Source of the DNA: Sinorhizobium chiapasense
GTDB taxonomy: Bacteria; Pseudomonadota; Alphaproteobacteria; Rhizobiales; Rhizobiaceae
DNA: 64,000 nt
Assembly (NCBI RefSeq): GCF_036488675.1
Contig: NZ_CP133152.1
Location: forward strand, 1,178,001 to 1,242,000
Reading direction: 5' to 3'
In this document: in pieces, positions 49,515 through 58,332 of the stretch
Layout of the letters: each line of letters begins with the position of its first letter
How positions within the stretch are numbered: the first letter of the stretch is position 1
Made by a program: the position numbers and the translations under genes
The notes under the pieces: generated by a model
What the model was told of the DNA's origin: nothing
Database searches by the model: none
Seen by the model: only the letters and a program-made list of their open reading frames with translations

Positions 49515-49803
49515 TGTGAAACTGGCAGTCGCCATGGCGAGCTTTGCCGGTGTTCTCCTCGTCCTTAGCCTCGGCTGGTGGTGGCTGGTTTTCGGCAACG
49601 TCGTCGCCAGCGGCTACATCAGCTCCGCCCAGGCGGCAACATGCCTCGCGGCCGACACCGATCTCTGCCGACTGGCTCAGGCGCTTTGTACGAACTCGCA
49701 CGTCTTCGAAATCCGCTGGTATGCACCCGAGGTGCTCTGGGCCGCCGCCGCTCTCCTCGTCCTCGCCCTGATTCAATCCGGCGCGCGCCCGCGCCTTCGC
49801 TAG
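49504..49803 (+). CDS. Small two-span membrane protein of unknown function
   Basis: About 99 residues with two hydrophobic segments ([20 protein letters not shown] and [17 protein letters not shown]) around a loop with three Cys residues. The ATG at 49504 lies inside the end of the ATPase gene, an 11-base overlap, and the gene precedes metY by 21 bases, so it is part of the operon. It could be an auxiliary component of the transporter. I do not recognise a family. Confidence 0.65.
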   Translation: MTSNVKLAVAMASFAGVLLVLSLGWWWLVFGNVVASGYISSAQAATCLAADTDLCRLAQALCTNSHVFEIRWYAPEVLWAAAALLVLALIQSGARPRLR

Positions 49804-49824
49804 TCCCACCACACGGAGGAAGCA

Positions 49825-51189
49825 ATGACCATTCAGCAGTCGACAGAATCTCTCGTTGAGTCCGCGACAGCGCAGGCGACTCCTGGCACCTCGACCTACA
49901 AGAGCCGTCATCCGGAAACCCAGGCATTGCACGGCGGCAGCTTCCGCTTCGACCCCGCTACGGGCGCGGTGGCGGTTCCGATCTATCAGACCACCTCCTA
50001 CCAGCTTCCCGGGACGGAAGGCGCCGACAAGCTCTTCGCGCTGGAGGCCGCCGGTCACCTCTACACCCGCGTGTCGAATCCGACCCAGGACGCCTTCGAA
50101 CAGCGGCTCGCCGAACTCGAGGGCGGCGCGGCCGCGCTGGCGCTTTCCTCGGGCCAGGCCGCGTCCGCCTTCGCGATTCTCAATGTCGCCCGCGCTGGCG
50201 ACAATATCGTCAGCGCCGCCGGCCTTTATGGCGGCACCTGGGCGCTCTTCGCCGCGACGCTCAAGAACTTCGGCGTCGAGACCCGCTTTGTCGATGCCTC
50301 TGATCCGGAAGCCTTTGCCCGCGCCACCGATGATCGCACCCGGGCCTACTACGCCGAATCCCTGCCCAATCCGAAGCTCGAGGTCTTCCCTATCGCCGAA
50401 GTGGCGGCCATCGGCCGCAAATTCGGGATTCCGCTGATCGTCGACAACACCGCCGCACCGCTGATCATTCGGCCACTCGATCATGGCGCCGCCGTCGTCG
50501 TCTATTCGGCGACTAAATATATCGGCGGCCATGGAACCTCGATCGGCGGTGCTATCGTCGATGGCGGCAACTTTCCCTGGGCCGAGCTCAAGGAGCGGCA
50601 CCCGAACCTCAACGAGCCAGACCCGAGCTACCAGGACAAGACCTGGATCGAGAAAGCGGAAGCGATCGCCTTCCACCCTTACATTCTGCGCGCCAGGGCC
50701 GTGCTTCTGCGTGACATCGGCGCCGCGATCAGCCCCCAGAATGCCTTCCAGCTCATCCAGGGCCTGGAGACGCTTCCCCTGCGGCTGCGCCAGCACAACG
50801 ACAATGCCATCAGAATTGCTGAATACCTGCAGTCTCATCCGGAGGTTTCGAACGTCGTCTTCCCGAAATTCCAGACCGGCTTGGCCGGGGAACGAGCAGC
50901 GAAATACCTGAGGCCCGGCTCCTATGGAGCGCTGGTCGGTTTCGAACTCAAGGGCGGTCGCGAGGCGGGCCGGCGCTTCATCGATGCGCTGCAGCTCTTT
51001 TACCATATCGCGAATATCGGCGATGCGCGGTCGCTGGCGATCCATCCCTCGACGACCACCCATTCTCAACTCTCCGCCAATGATCAATTGGCGACCGGTG
51101 TGACGCCAGGCTATGTCCGCCTGTCCATCGGCATCGAGCATCCGGACGACCTCATCGCCGATCTTGCCCAGGCGATCGACGCCGCTTGA
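49825..51189 (+). CDS. metY: O-acetylhomoserine (thiol)-lyase / PLP-dependent sulfhydrylase
   Basis: A 454-residue Cys/Met-metabolism PLP enzyme. The PLP-binding Lys231 lies in VYSATKYIGGHGT, with the preceding VDNTAAPL loop and the early VPIYQTTSYQLPG motif. The length is that of MetY rather than MetB. It should combine sulfide with O-acetylhomoserine to give homocysteine, so it fixes the sulfur released by the monooxygenases. Strong GGAGGAAG ribosome site. Last gene of the importer operon. Confidence 0.93.
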   Translation: MTIQQSTESLVESATAQATPGTSTYKSRHPETQALHGGSFRFDPATGAVAVPIYQTTSYQLPGTEGADKLFALEAAGHLYTRVSNPTQDAFEQRLAELEGGAAALALSSGQAASAFAILNVARAGDNIVSAAGLYGGTWALFAATLKNFGVETRFVDASDPEAFARATDDRTRAYYAESLPNPKLEVFPIAEVAAIGRKFGIPLIVDNTAAPLIIRPLDHGAAVVVYSATKYIGGHGTSIGGAIVDGGNFPWAELKERHPNLNEPDPSYQDKTWIEKAEAIAFHPYILRARAVLLRDIGAAISPQNAFQLIQGLETLPLRLRQHNDNAIRIAEYLQSHPEVSNVVFPKFQTGLAGERAAKYLRPGSYGALVGFELKGGREAGRRFIDALQLFYHIANIGDARSLAIHPSTTTHSQLSANDQLATGVTPGYVRLSIGIEHPDDLIADLAQAIDAA

Positions 51190-51556
51190 GGCGATGGATG
51201 GCGTGCCTGCTCGTGCAGCACGCCATCCCTTCCGCGGATTTCACGAGGCCCCGCAATGGCTGCTCTTGCTCGCTCGGACGACGGGATTACGCCAGACTCG
51301 AAACGATCGCTTGCGACGCTTCTCGCCTGCCCCTGGGGGACCGGTACCGCGGCGGTTCCCCGAACCAACCAGCAGTCAGAGCACCGACGGCGTCAAGCCC
51401 GGTGCGGATTTGCCCGCAGATCAAGCACGCGGGAGTTCTTGTCGATCGAAATACCATGTCCGAGCTCGTCGGCGGCAATCAACCCGTGCCGCTATATTTT
51501 TCGAACATGCTACGAGGAAGCTCAACGACGGATATAGCTGAGGGGAAGATGGTCAC
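51190..51556. other. Convergent intergenic region
   Basis: About 370 bases between metY and the end of the third importer operon. Apart from the hairpin it holds short frames without support. Confidence 0.5.
51196..51228 (+). terminator. Hairpin terminator after metY
   Basis: Arms 51196-51206 and 51218-51228 form a perfect 11-bp stem with an 11-base loop, starting seven bases after the metY stop. Only a weak pyrimidine tract follows, so it may act with Rho. Confidence 0.55.
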
Positions 51557-52339
51557 TCATCGCTGCTGTGGGCGCCAGCGCAGTAGATGGCTTTCGAGCG
51601 CATAGGCGAGCCGATTGAGAAGAAAGCCGACCAGGCCGAGGATCAGCACGCCGACCATGACGAGCGCCATGTCGAAGCGTTCCCGCCCGGCGATGACGAG
51701 ACCGCCGATGCCCGGGCCGACAGCCAGGAAATATTCGGCTCCGACGGTCGCGAGCCAGGAATAGATCAAACCGAGGTGCACGCCGGTTGCGATCGAAGGC
51801 ATGGCCGAAGGCAGGAAAATCCGAAGAATTCTCTGTCGGGCATTGAAGCGCAGCGCGTGGCCGACCTCGATGAGTTCGGCTGGCACGTTCCGCATCCCCT
51901 CATAGGTGTTGAGCACGATCGGTATGAAGGCAGCAAGTGCCACGAAGACGATCTTCGCCTGTTCGCCGAAACCGAACCAGACGGAGATCAGCGGGATCCA
52001 GGCAAGCAGCGAAATCTGCTTCAAGCCGTTGAAGCTCGGCGTGATCAGGACGTCCGCAGTGCGCGACAATGCAAGCGTTGCGGCGAAGGCGACGCCTGCG
52101 ACGCACCCGATCAGGAACCCAGCGATGTTTCGCATCAGGCTGAAGCCGAGTTCGCCGATGAGATCATTGTCGACGAGCTCGCGTTTGGCCGTGAGCACCA
52201 CATCTTGCAGCGATGGCAAGAAGCGCGGATCGACAAGACCGGTGCGGCTCGAGGTTTCCCAGGCGATCAAGAGCAGGATCGGCAGCGTGATGCCTCTGCG
52301 AAACCGGACGAGACGGGTCGAAGCGATGGACTCGGTCAT
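51557..52339 (-). CDS. Sulfonate-type ABC transporter permease (second of two)
   Basis: About 260 residues, six spans, with EAA-type loop IEVGHALRFNARQRILRIFLPSAMP. It starts two bases after the upstream permease stop. It is a distinct paralogue of that gene rather than a copy, so the importer may use a heterodimeric channel. An open frame extends upstream into the other gene but lacks a plausible protein composition. Confidence 0.9.
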   Translation of the reverse strand: MTESIASTRLVRFRRGITLPILLLIAWETSSRTGLVDPRFLPSLQDVVLTAKRELVDNDLIGELGFSLMRNIAGFLIGCVAGVAFAATLALSRTADVLITPSFNGLKQISLLAWIPLISVWFGFGEQAKIVFVALAAFIPIVLNTYEGMRNVPAELIEVGHALRFNARQRILRIFLPSAMPSIATGVHLGLIYSWLATVGAEYFLAVGPGIGGLVIAGRERFDMALVMVGVLILGLVGFLLNRLAYALESHLLRWRPQQR

Positions 52340-52341
52340 GC

Positions 52342-53151
52342 TCAGATCTCCTCGCGCTTCCATCGCTGGATCAAGGTTTCGGTGCGGTCGAGGCCCTTGT
52401 CCATGGCGAAGCCGACGAGACCGATGACGATCATTGCGACGATGACCGTATCGAGCCAGAACATCTGGCGGCCCCAGACGAGCAGGTAGCCGAGGCCCTC
52501 GGAGGAGGCCAGAAGCTCGACGCCGACGAGGGACGTCCAGGAATGGGTCAGGCCGTAGCGAATGCCGGTGAAGATCGACGGTATCGCGCCGGGCAGCACG
52601 ATGAAGCGCAAGATCTGCCAATCGCTGAACCTCAGCGCGTGCCCGACTTCGATGTATTTCGGCGACACGCCGCGAATGCCGGCATAGGTGTTGACGACCA
52701 TGGGCACAAGCGCGCCCTTGGCGATGACGATGACCTTCAACGTTTCGTCAATGCCGACGAGCAGCATCAGGAGCGGAATCCAGCCGAGGGTCGGTATCTG
52801 TGCGAAGGCCAGGAAGAGCGGCTTAACGTAATCCTCGACACGCCGGGAAAGCCCCATAGCGATGCCGAGGCCGAGCCCGGCCGCCGCCCCGAAGGCGAAG
52901 CCCATGACGACGCGGCGCAGGCTGACGCTGGCATGATAGAGCAGCTCTCCGGTTACGATCATGTCGCGCGCCGTCCCATAGACATAGACGGGCGACGGCA
53001 GGATCTGCTCGGCGAGCCACCCCCTCTCGGAGGCGACCCACCACAGCAGGAGAAATGCCGCCGGGAAGATGGCGCCCATCAGGCCCAGCGCCAGGCGCCT
53101 CCGCCACGGCGACGGGGTGCCTTCGCCGGCGGTTTCGACAAACACGGTCAT
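52342..53151 (-). CDS. Sulfonate-type ABC transporter permease (first of two)
   Basis: A 269-residue six-span permease of the SsuC/TauC type. The loop YIEVGHALRFSDWQILRFIVLPGAIP contacts the ATPase. It lies 27 bases after the binding-protein gene. Confidence 0.92.
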   Translation of the reverse strand: MTVFVETAGEGTPSPWRRRLALGLMGAIFPAAFLLLWWVASERGWLAEQILPSPVYVYGTARDMIVTGELLYHASVSLRRVVMGFAFGAAAGLGLGIAMGLSRRVEDYVKPLFLAFAQIPTLGWIPLLMLLVGIDETLKVIVIAKGALVPMVVNTYAGIRGVSPKYIEVGHALRFSDWQILRFIVLPGAIPSIFTGIRYGLTHSWTSLVGVELLASSEGLGYLLVWGRQMFWLDTVIVAMIVIGLVGFAMDKGLDRTETLIQRWKREEI

Positions 53152-53178
53152 GGCTGGCCTCGTCCTGTCCGTCGCAGA

Positions 53179-54255
53179 TCAGGAGGCGACCGGCTTGCCG
53201 TCCGCGCCATAGGGCTGCCAGAAGGACTTGAGGTTCAGCCGTTCGAGCGCGTCGTTGAGATACTTCGGCTCGAACCATCCTTCGAGGTCCACTTCACGGC
53301 GAATGAGGCCGTATTCCTTGCTCTTCGTCGCCTGCTCCTTGTACTGGGAAACGAGGAGGCCATCGATCAGTGGCGAGTTGCGGTAGGCGAGCTTGTCGTT
53401 GCTGAAATACTCTTCGATGATCGGGATCGGCGTGCCGGACTTGTGCCAGAGCTCGAAGAGCGCCGCGCGGTTCGGCTCGTCCGACGACCATTGTGCTGCC
53501 TTCACAAAGGCATCGACGACGCGCTGGGTGATTTCCGGGTGCGTCTCGATGAAGGCCTCGCGGCCGATGATGCCTGCGTTGCGGCCGAAGCGCGGATCGT
53601 CCCCCTTGGTCGTGTAGATGACATCCGCCGAGCCTTTGGCGGCGAGGTTGATGAGCTGGGTATCGCCGAAGGCGGCATCGATATCCTTGCTCGTCAGCGC
53701 CGCCACGGTGCCGGCACTGTCGAGATTGACGATCTGGACGTCACGCTCGGTAAGGCCATGTGCGTTCAAGACCTTTATCGCGGCGAGGTGACCGTTCGTA
53801 CCGCGCTGAAGGGCGACTTTGCGGCCTTTCAGTTCCTCGATCTTCTGGATGCCGGAGTCCTTGGCGATGGCGAGATAGAGTGGCTTGCGGGCGCCGCTGG
53901 CGAGCAGGTACTTGGTCTTCAGCCCGGTTGCGCGGCCGATCAGCGACGGCAGGTCGCCCTGATAGGCGAAATCGAGCTGCTCATTGGCAAAGGCCTCGTT
54001 CACCGCCGGGCCGGCGCCTTTGAAGAAGGTCCATTCGATCTTGATGTCAGGATCGTTGGCGAATTCCTTCTCGAGATATTCGCCGGCGCGCGCGGTCGCC
54101 GCCGAGGTACCCTCCGCGAAAGGCCGGTTGTCGACGCCGATCGCGGCGTAGCCGACGTGGATGACGAGCGGCTCTTCGGCCTGCGCGGCGGTTAAAAAAA
54201 AGCCGAGCGTGAGCGCCGCGCCTGCAGCCAATCGGGCCAGGGACATCAGTTTCAT
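53179..54255 (-). CDS. Sulfonate-type ABC transporter substrate-binding protein
   Basis: About 358 residues with a Sec signal (MKLMSLARLAAGAALTLGFF, cleaved at AQA-EEPLV). The fold shows NEQLDFAYQGDLPSLIGRATG, ELKGRKVALQRGTNGHLA and TSKDIDAAFGDTQLINL, typical of SsuA-like proteins. The ATG at 54255 has GGAG seven bases before it; 54267 is an alternative. It should bind an organosulfur anion in the periplasm. Confidence 0.9.
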   Translation of the reverse strand: MKLMSLARLAAGAALTLGFFLTAAQAEEPLVIHVGYAAIGVDNRPFAEGTSAATARAGEYLEKEFANDPDIKIEWTFFKGAGPAVNEAFANEQLDFAYQGDLPSLIGRATGLKTKYLLASGARKPLYLAIAKDSGIQKIEELKGRKVALQRGTNGHLAAIKVLNAHGLTERDVQIVNLDSAGTVAALTSKDIDAAFGDTQLINLAAKGSADVIYTTKGDDPRFGRNAGIIGREAFIETHPEITQRVVDAFVKAAQWSSDEPNRAALFELWHKSGTPIPIIEEYFSNDKLAYRNSPLIDGLLVSQYKEQATKSKEYGLIRREVDLEGWFEPKYLNDALERLNLKSFWQPYGADGKPVAS

Positions 54256-54285
54256 CGTCTTCTCCATTTCTAGCTAACGAGAATG

Positions 54286-55131
54286 TCAGTTTGCGAGCGC
54301 GACGGCTGGCCGAAGAGGTTCGGTCCTCGGGCCTCTCTTGGCTTCGGCGGACCGCTCACCGGCGGCCGGCCTGCCCTCGATCGCGTTCAGGCTTTCGAGA
54401 ACACGCGTCCGGACCTTCGCAAGCGTGGCGGACGTACGTTGGCGAGGACGGGGAAGACCCACGGTCACGATGTCCCGGATCCGGCCAGGCCGCGGCGACA
54501 TGACCACAACACGGTCGCCGAGATAGACGGCCTCCTCGACGTCGTGGGTGACGAGGACCATGGTGATGCGTTCGCGCGCCCAGATCTCTTGCAATTCGTC
54601 CTGCAGCCGCGTCTTTGTGATCGCGTCGAGCGCGCCGAAGGGCTCGTCGAGAAACACCACATTCGGACGGTTTACCAGGCCCCGCGCGATCCCGGCGCGC
54701 TGCGCCATGCCTCCGGAAAGCTGGTGCGGATAGGCCTCCGCGAAACCCGAAAGCCCGACAAGTTCCAGATGTTCCTCGACCAGGCGCTTCTTCTCGCTCT
54801 TCGGAAGCTCGGAATTCTCGAGCCCGAGAGCGATGTTGCGCTCCACCGTCAGCCAGGGAAAGAGCCTCGACTCCTGAAACACCATGCCTCGATCGAGACT
54901 GGGGCCAGTGACAGGCCGGCCGTCATGCGAGATCCGACCGGAATGGGTCGTGTCGAGTCCGGCACCAAGGCGCAGTAGCGTCGACTTTCCGCAACCGCTC
55001 GCACCGACGATCGTGACGAATTCGCCCTCGGCAATGTCGAGGCTGATGCTGTCCAGCGCCGTCAGTTTCTTGCCGTTGACGTTGAACTCGCGCGTCACGT
55101 CGCGAATTCGAAGGTGGGTGGGATTGCTCAT
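54286..55131 (-). CDS. Sulfonate-type ABC transporter ATP-binding protein
   Basis: A 281-residue ATPase: Walker A GASGCGKST, Q-loop MVFQESRLFPWLT, signature [16 protein letters not shown], Walker [15 protein letters not shown]-loop [13 protein letters not shown]. The tail of about 30 residues is Ala/Arg/Pro-rich and unlike other SsuB proteins. It follows the monooxygenase gene by 24 bases. Confidence 0.93.
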   Translation of the reverse strand: MSNPTHLRIRDVTREFNVNGKKLTALDSISLDIAEGEFVTIVGASGCGKSTLLRLGAGLDTTHSGRISHDGRPVTGPSLDRGMVFQESRLFPWLTVERNIALGLENSELPKSEKKRLVEEHLELVGLSGFAEAYPHQLSGGMAQRAGIARGLVNRPNVVFLDEPFGALDAITKTRLQDELQEIWARERITMVLVTHDVEEAVYLGDRVVVMSPRPGRIRDIVTVGLPRPRQRTSATLAKVRTRVLESLNAIEGRPAAGERSAEAKRGPRTEPLRPAVALAN

Positions 55132-55155
55132 CTCGTTTCTCCCCCTACTGCCGGA

Positions 55156-56514
55156 TCATTCGGCCGCGACGCGAATCTGGGTCGGGTGCCGGGGCACGCT
55201 GAGCCCGAGATTCTCGCGGAGCGTCTTGCCCTCGTATTCCGTCCGGAAGAGCCCGCGCCGGCGAAGCTCGGGCAGGACATGTTCGACGAAGTCGTATAGC
55301 CCGACCGGCAGATGCGGAGGCATCACGTTGAAGCCGTCGGCGGCGCCAGTGGTGAACCATTCCTCCATCGCGTCGGCGATCTGCGCCGGCGTTCCGACGA
55401 TCTGATAGTGGCCGCGGGCGCCTGCGATGCGCAGGTAAAGTTGCCGGATCGTCAGGCCTTCACGACGCGCCAGATCGAGGAGCAACTTCTGCCGGCTCTT
55501 GCTGCTGTTCGTCTCGGGCAGGTCCGGGACAGGTCCGTCGAGCGGATATTTCGAAAGATCGACGCTGCCGGCCATGCCGGCGAGCATCGACAGGCCAACG
55601 ACCGGATGGATCAGGTCCTGGATCTCTTGGAATTTCGCCTGCGCCTCTTCCTCTGTCCTGCCGATGACGGGGAAAATGCCCGGCATGATCTTGAGATCGT
55701 CCTTGTCCCTTCCGTATTTCGCGAGGCGCCCTTTGACGTCGGCATAGAAGGCGCGGGCGTCTTCGACCGTCTGATGGGCGGTGAAGACGACTTCCGCCGT
55801 ACGGGCCGCCAGTTCCTTGCCAGGCTCGGAAGAACCCGCCTGCACCAGAACGGGGTGCCCCTGTGGAGCGCGTGCGACATTCAGCGGCCCCCGCACCTTG
55901 AAGTGCTTGCCCTTGTGATTGAGGATGTGCTGCTTTTCCGGATCGAAATAGATGCCGCTTTCCTTGTCGCGCGGGAATGCGTCTTCTTCCCAGGTGTCCC
56001 AGAGCCCGCGGACAACATCCGCGAATTCTTCTGCCCGCTCGTAGCGCTCGGCATGGGCGTAATGCTCGTCGCGCCCGAAATTATGGGCCTCGTGCTCGCT
56101 GGACGAGGTGACCAGGTTCCAGCCGGCCCGCCCGCCGCTGATGTGATCGAGTGAGGCGAACTTGCGGGCAATGTGATAGGGTTCGTTATAGGAGGTGGAA
56201 GCCGTCGCAACGAAGCCGATGTTCCTGGTGACGGCCGAAAGCGCTGAGAGCAGGGTGATCGGTTCGAACTGAGCGACGTAGCGGATGGCGGTCCGGCTGA
56301 GCGATTCGATATCGGTGCCGCGCGTGCCGACACCGTCGGCCATGAAAACGAGATCGAACTTTGCTGCCTCCGCGACCTGCGCGAGACCGACATAGTGGGC
56401 GAAATTCGAACCCGCGTCGGCCTGCGCCTCCGGATGACGCCAGGCGGCAACATGGTGGCCGGTGGGATAAAGAAAGGCTCCGAGCTTCAACTGGCGTTTT
56501 TTTGGTTTGGTCAT
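55156..56514 (-). CDS. LLM-class flavin-dependent monooxygenase (NtaA/DszA-like)
   Basis: About 452 residues. Signatures are KLGAFLYPTGHHVAAWRHPE, FDLVFMADGVGTRGTDIE, ASTSYNEPYHIARKFASLDH, GRAGWNLVTSSSEHEAHNFG and VLVQAGSSEPGKELAARTAE. The group degrades nitrilotriacetate, DBT-sulfone or alkyl sulfides with FMNH2; the adjacent sulfonate-type importer points to an organosulfur substrate. It is a distant paralogue of the 44840-46246 enzyme. ATG 56514 has GAGGAG seven bases upstream; GTG 56520 is the other option. First gene of a five-gene operon with the importer. Confidence 0.88.
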   Translation of the reverse strand: MTKPKKRQLKLGAFLYPTGHHVAAWRHPEAQADAGSNFAHYVGLAQVAEAAKFDLVFMADGVGTRGTDIESLSRTAIRYVAQFEPITLLSALSAVTRNIGFVATASTSYNEPYHIARKFASLDHISGGRAGWNLVTSSSEHEAHNFGRDEHYAHAERYERAEEFADVVRGLWDTWEEDAFPRDKESGIYFDPEKQHILNHKGKHFKVRGPLNVARAPQGHPVLVQAGSSEPGKELAARTAEVVFTAHQTVEDARAFYADVKGRLAKYGRDKDDLKIMPGIFPVIGRTEEEAQAKFQEIQDLIHPVVGLSMLAGMAGSVDLSKYPLDGPVPDLPETNSSKSRQKLLLDLARREGLTIRQLYLRIAGARGHYQIVGTPAQIADAMEEWFTTGAADGFNVMPPHLPVGLYDFVEHVLPELRRRGLFRTEYEGKTLRENLGLSVPRHPTQIRVAAE

Positions 56515-56838
56515 CTCCACTCTCCTCGGCTATCGGTCTCGCGTAGGCTATCATCAATCTATTCAATCTATAGAAATGATGTTCTATTTGTCGGAACTTT
56601 CGCGCATTTTGTAGTGAGAGCCGGGCGGTCCCGGCCGAACGATTGTTCCAACAGAGAGTGAACCGTATCGAACGTAGCATCCATGAAAGCGCCCCGAAGC
56701 GCATCGGGACGAACGGCCAACTACCCGCAACCGGGTCCTCGGCGTGGTTTTACAGCTGTACCGCCCGGAGATCACGGCCGCCCTTCGGCGCCCGCGCACC
56801 GTTTGCGCAGGCACTCATCTGCCAGTTGATTGTCAGCG
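56515..56838. promoter_or_regulatory. Promoter region of the monooxygenase-importer operon
   Basis: About 320 bases. An AT-rich block at 56551-56595 contains CAATCTATAGAAAT, very similar to the element at 46601-46637. It lies 36-80 bases upstream of the monooxygenase start and is the likely promoter/operator. The rest shows no gene. Confidence 0.5.
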
Positions 56839-57441
56839 CTACGCAGCCTCGAAGCGCCCCTCGGAAACGATCTCCGACAGTGCCTTGCGATGGCTCGGAG
56901 CCTCCCGCTGTTGCAGCGGCTCGGGCAACTGCGCCTTGTCGCCGACGCGGCCGATCGCGACCGCCGCCTCGACTCGATAGTTGGCGGGAACGCCGAGTTC
57001 GGTTCGCGCCCGCTCGTAGTCGATGCCGGCCATTCCGTGGGCCTGCCAGCCGGAGTAGGCAGCCTGCAAGGCCAAGGCGCCCCATGCGGCGCCCGCATCG
57101 AAAGAGTGCGTGTAGGAGGGAACTTCTTCCTTCGCGCCAGGCGGCAGCAGTGACGTTCGCGAGAGCACGAAAATCAAGGCCGAAGCCCGGCTGGCCCAAC
57201 TGCGATTGAATTCGTTGAGCAGGCCGAGCAGCTTCTCCCAGTCCTTGCCGCCGCGTCGTGCGTAGACGAAATGCCATGGCTGGGCATTGTAGGCCGAGGG
57301 CGCCCAGCGGGCGGCTTCCAGTATCTCGAAGACCTCCGCTTGCGAAATCTCGACGCTGGCATAGGCGCGTGGCGACCAGCGCTCGAGGAAGAGCGGGTTA
57401 ATCGGATGTTCGGCCGTACGGGAGTTCACTTGCACTGTCAT
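56839..57441 (-). CDS. Nitroreductase-family FMN oxidoreductase
   Basis: A 200-residue nitroreductase-fold protein: RWSPRAYASVEI near the N-terminus binds FMN phosphate, ILEAARWAPSAYNAQPWHFV is the second conserved segment, and SFDAGAAWGALALQAAYSGW the third. It may act as a flavin reductase supplying FMNH2 to the luciferase-like enzyme of its operon, or reduce an intermediate. It ends the long minus-strand operon that starts beyond the window end. Confidence 0.9.
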   Translation of the reverse strand: MTVQVNSRTAEHPINPLFLERWSPRAYASVEISQAEVFEILEAARWAPSAYNAQPWHFVYARRGGKDWEKLLGLLNEFNRSWASRASALIFVLSRTSLLPPGAKEEVPSYTHSFDAGAAWGALALQAAYSGWQAHGMAGIDYERARTELGVPANYRVEAAVAIGRVGDKAQLPEPLQQREAPSHRKALSEIVSEGRFEAA

Positions 57442-57495
57442 TGAGATCTTCCTGTCATCAAAGTCGTGTTGCGTTCAAATTTAAGGAATTGCCGC

Positions 57496-57699
57496 TCACC
57501 ACACCTCGTGTCGATCGCGCTGGCGCTTGAGGTTCGAAAGCTCATCGGAGAGTTCAGCGATGCGGTCCCGGAGCTCGGAGGCGGTCCCGTCATCGAAATC
57601 GTCAAAGCCCAAACAGTCGCGTGCCTCGTAGAACTCAAGCCTGTCCTGCAAGGCATCCCGGATGGCATTCAGGCGCTCATACTGCCGCAACATGCTCAT
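57496..57699 (-). CDS. Small coiled-coil protein of unknown function
   Basis: A 67-residue protein rich in Arg, Asp, Glu and Leu, predicted to be two helices (MLRQYERLNAIRDALQDRL and LRDRIAELSDELSNLKRQRD) linked by an acidic loop. Its ATG overlaps the stop of the DsbA-fold gene by four bases (ATGA), so it is coupled to it. Likely an operon-specific adaptor or regulator. No family recognised. Confidence 0.65.
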   Translation of the reverse strand: MSMLRQYERLNAIRDALQDRLEFYEARDCLGFDDFDDGTASELRDRIAELSDELSNLKRQRDRHEVW

Positions 57700-58292
57700 G
57701 GCTTGTCTCCGCTCAGGTGCATCGCGAGAAAGAACAGATTGTCCTGCCCCCAATAGATTTCGCCGTCATAACCGAAGGTCGGAAAGCCGAAGACGCCGCT
57801 TCGGATGGCATGTTGGCGATCGGCGGCCCACTTGGCATTTACATCGTCATCGCCTTCGCGCGCTGCGAGCGCGCCGCCATCGAAACCGGCATCATCCGCG
57901 ACCGTCTTTCGAACGGACATGTCGCCAATGTCCCTGTCTTCCACCCAGAAGGCCATCTGCAGCGCCTCCGTCAGGGTTAGCCAATCGGCGCCGTCCAGGT
58001 AGGCGGCGATAACCATGCGGGATGCAGATGTCGGATCGCCGAGCGTCGGGCGATTGTCGAGAAGCAGCGGCTTGCCGCGAAGCTGGCTCCAGCGTCTCAA
58101 GTCGCGCGCGCCATAGGCCCGTCGGGCTTCCGGACGGTTGCGCGAGAAAATCCCGCCATTCTCCTCGATCACGGTCGAGAGAAACGGCTTGATCTCTGCG
58201 CCATGCTCACGGGCGAGTGCGACGAAGGCCTCAAGCCCGATGAACGACCAGGGCGAGCCAATGGAGAAGAAATAGTCGACGGTTTTCGTCAC
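57696..58292 (-). CDS. DsbA-fold oxidoreductase / 2-hydroxychromene-2-carboxylate isomerase-like
   Basis: A 198-residue member of the HCCA-isomerase/GST-kappa branch of the DsbA fold: DYFFSIGSPWSFIGLEAF carries the active-site Ser in SPWS, and GVFGFPTFGYDGEIYWGQD the late cis-Pro loop. It has no CxxC, so glutathione- or thiol-linked isomerisation or conjugate cleavage is more likely than disulfide formation. It lies between the monooxygenase and the small coiled-coil gene. The operon suggests a role in handling thiol conjugates; this is inference. Confidence 0.85.
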   Translation of the reverse strand: MTKTVDYFFSIGSPWSFIGLEAFVALAREHGAEIKPFLSTVIEENGGIFSRNRPEARRAYGARDLRRWSQLRGKPLLLDNRPTLGDPTSASRMVIAAYLDGADWLTLTEALQMAFWVEDRDIGDMSVRKTVADDAGFDGGALAAREGDDDVNAKWAADRQHAIRSGVFGFPTFGYDGEIYWGQDNLFFLAMHLSGDKP

Positions 58293-58332
58293 GCGAGAGG
58301 TGTCCTTCTTGCATGTAATGCGCTGCCACTGA

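Noticed and set aside
49372..51141. A 589-codon minus-strand frame opposite metY
   Set aside because: Antisense to a clear PLP enzyme with all catalytic residues.
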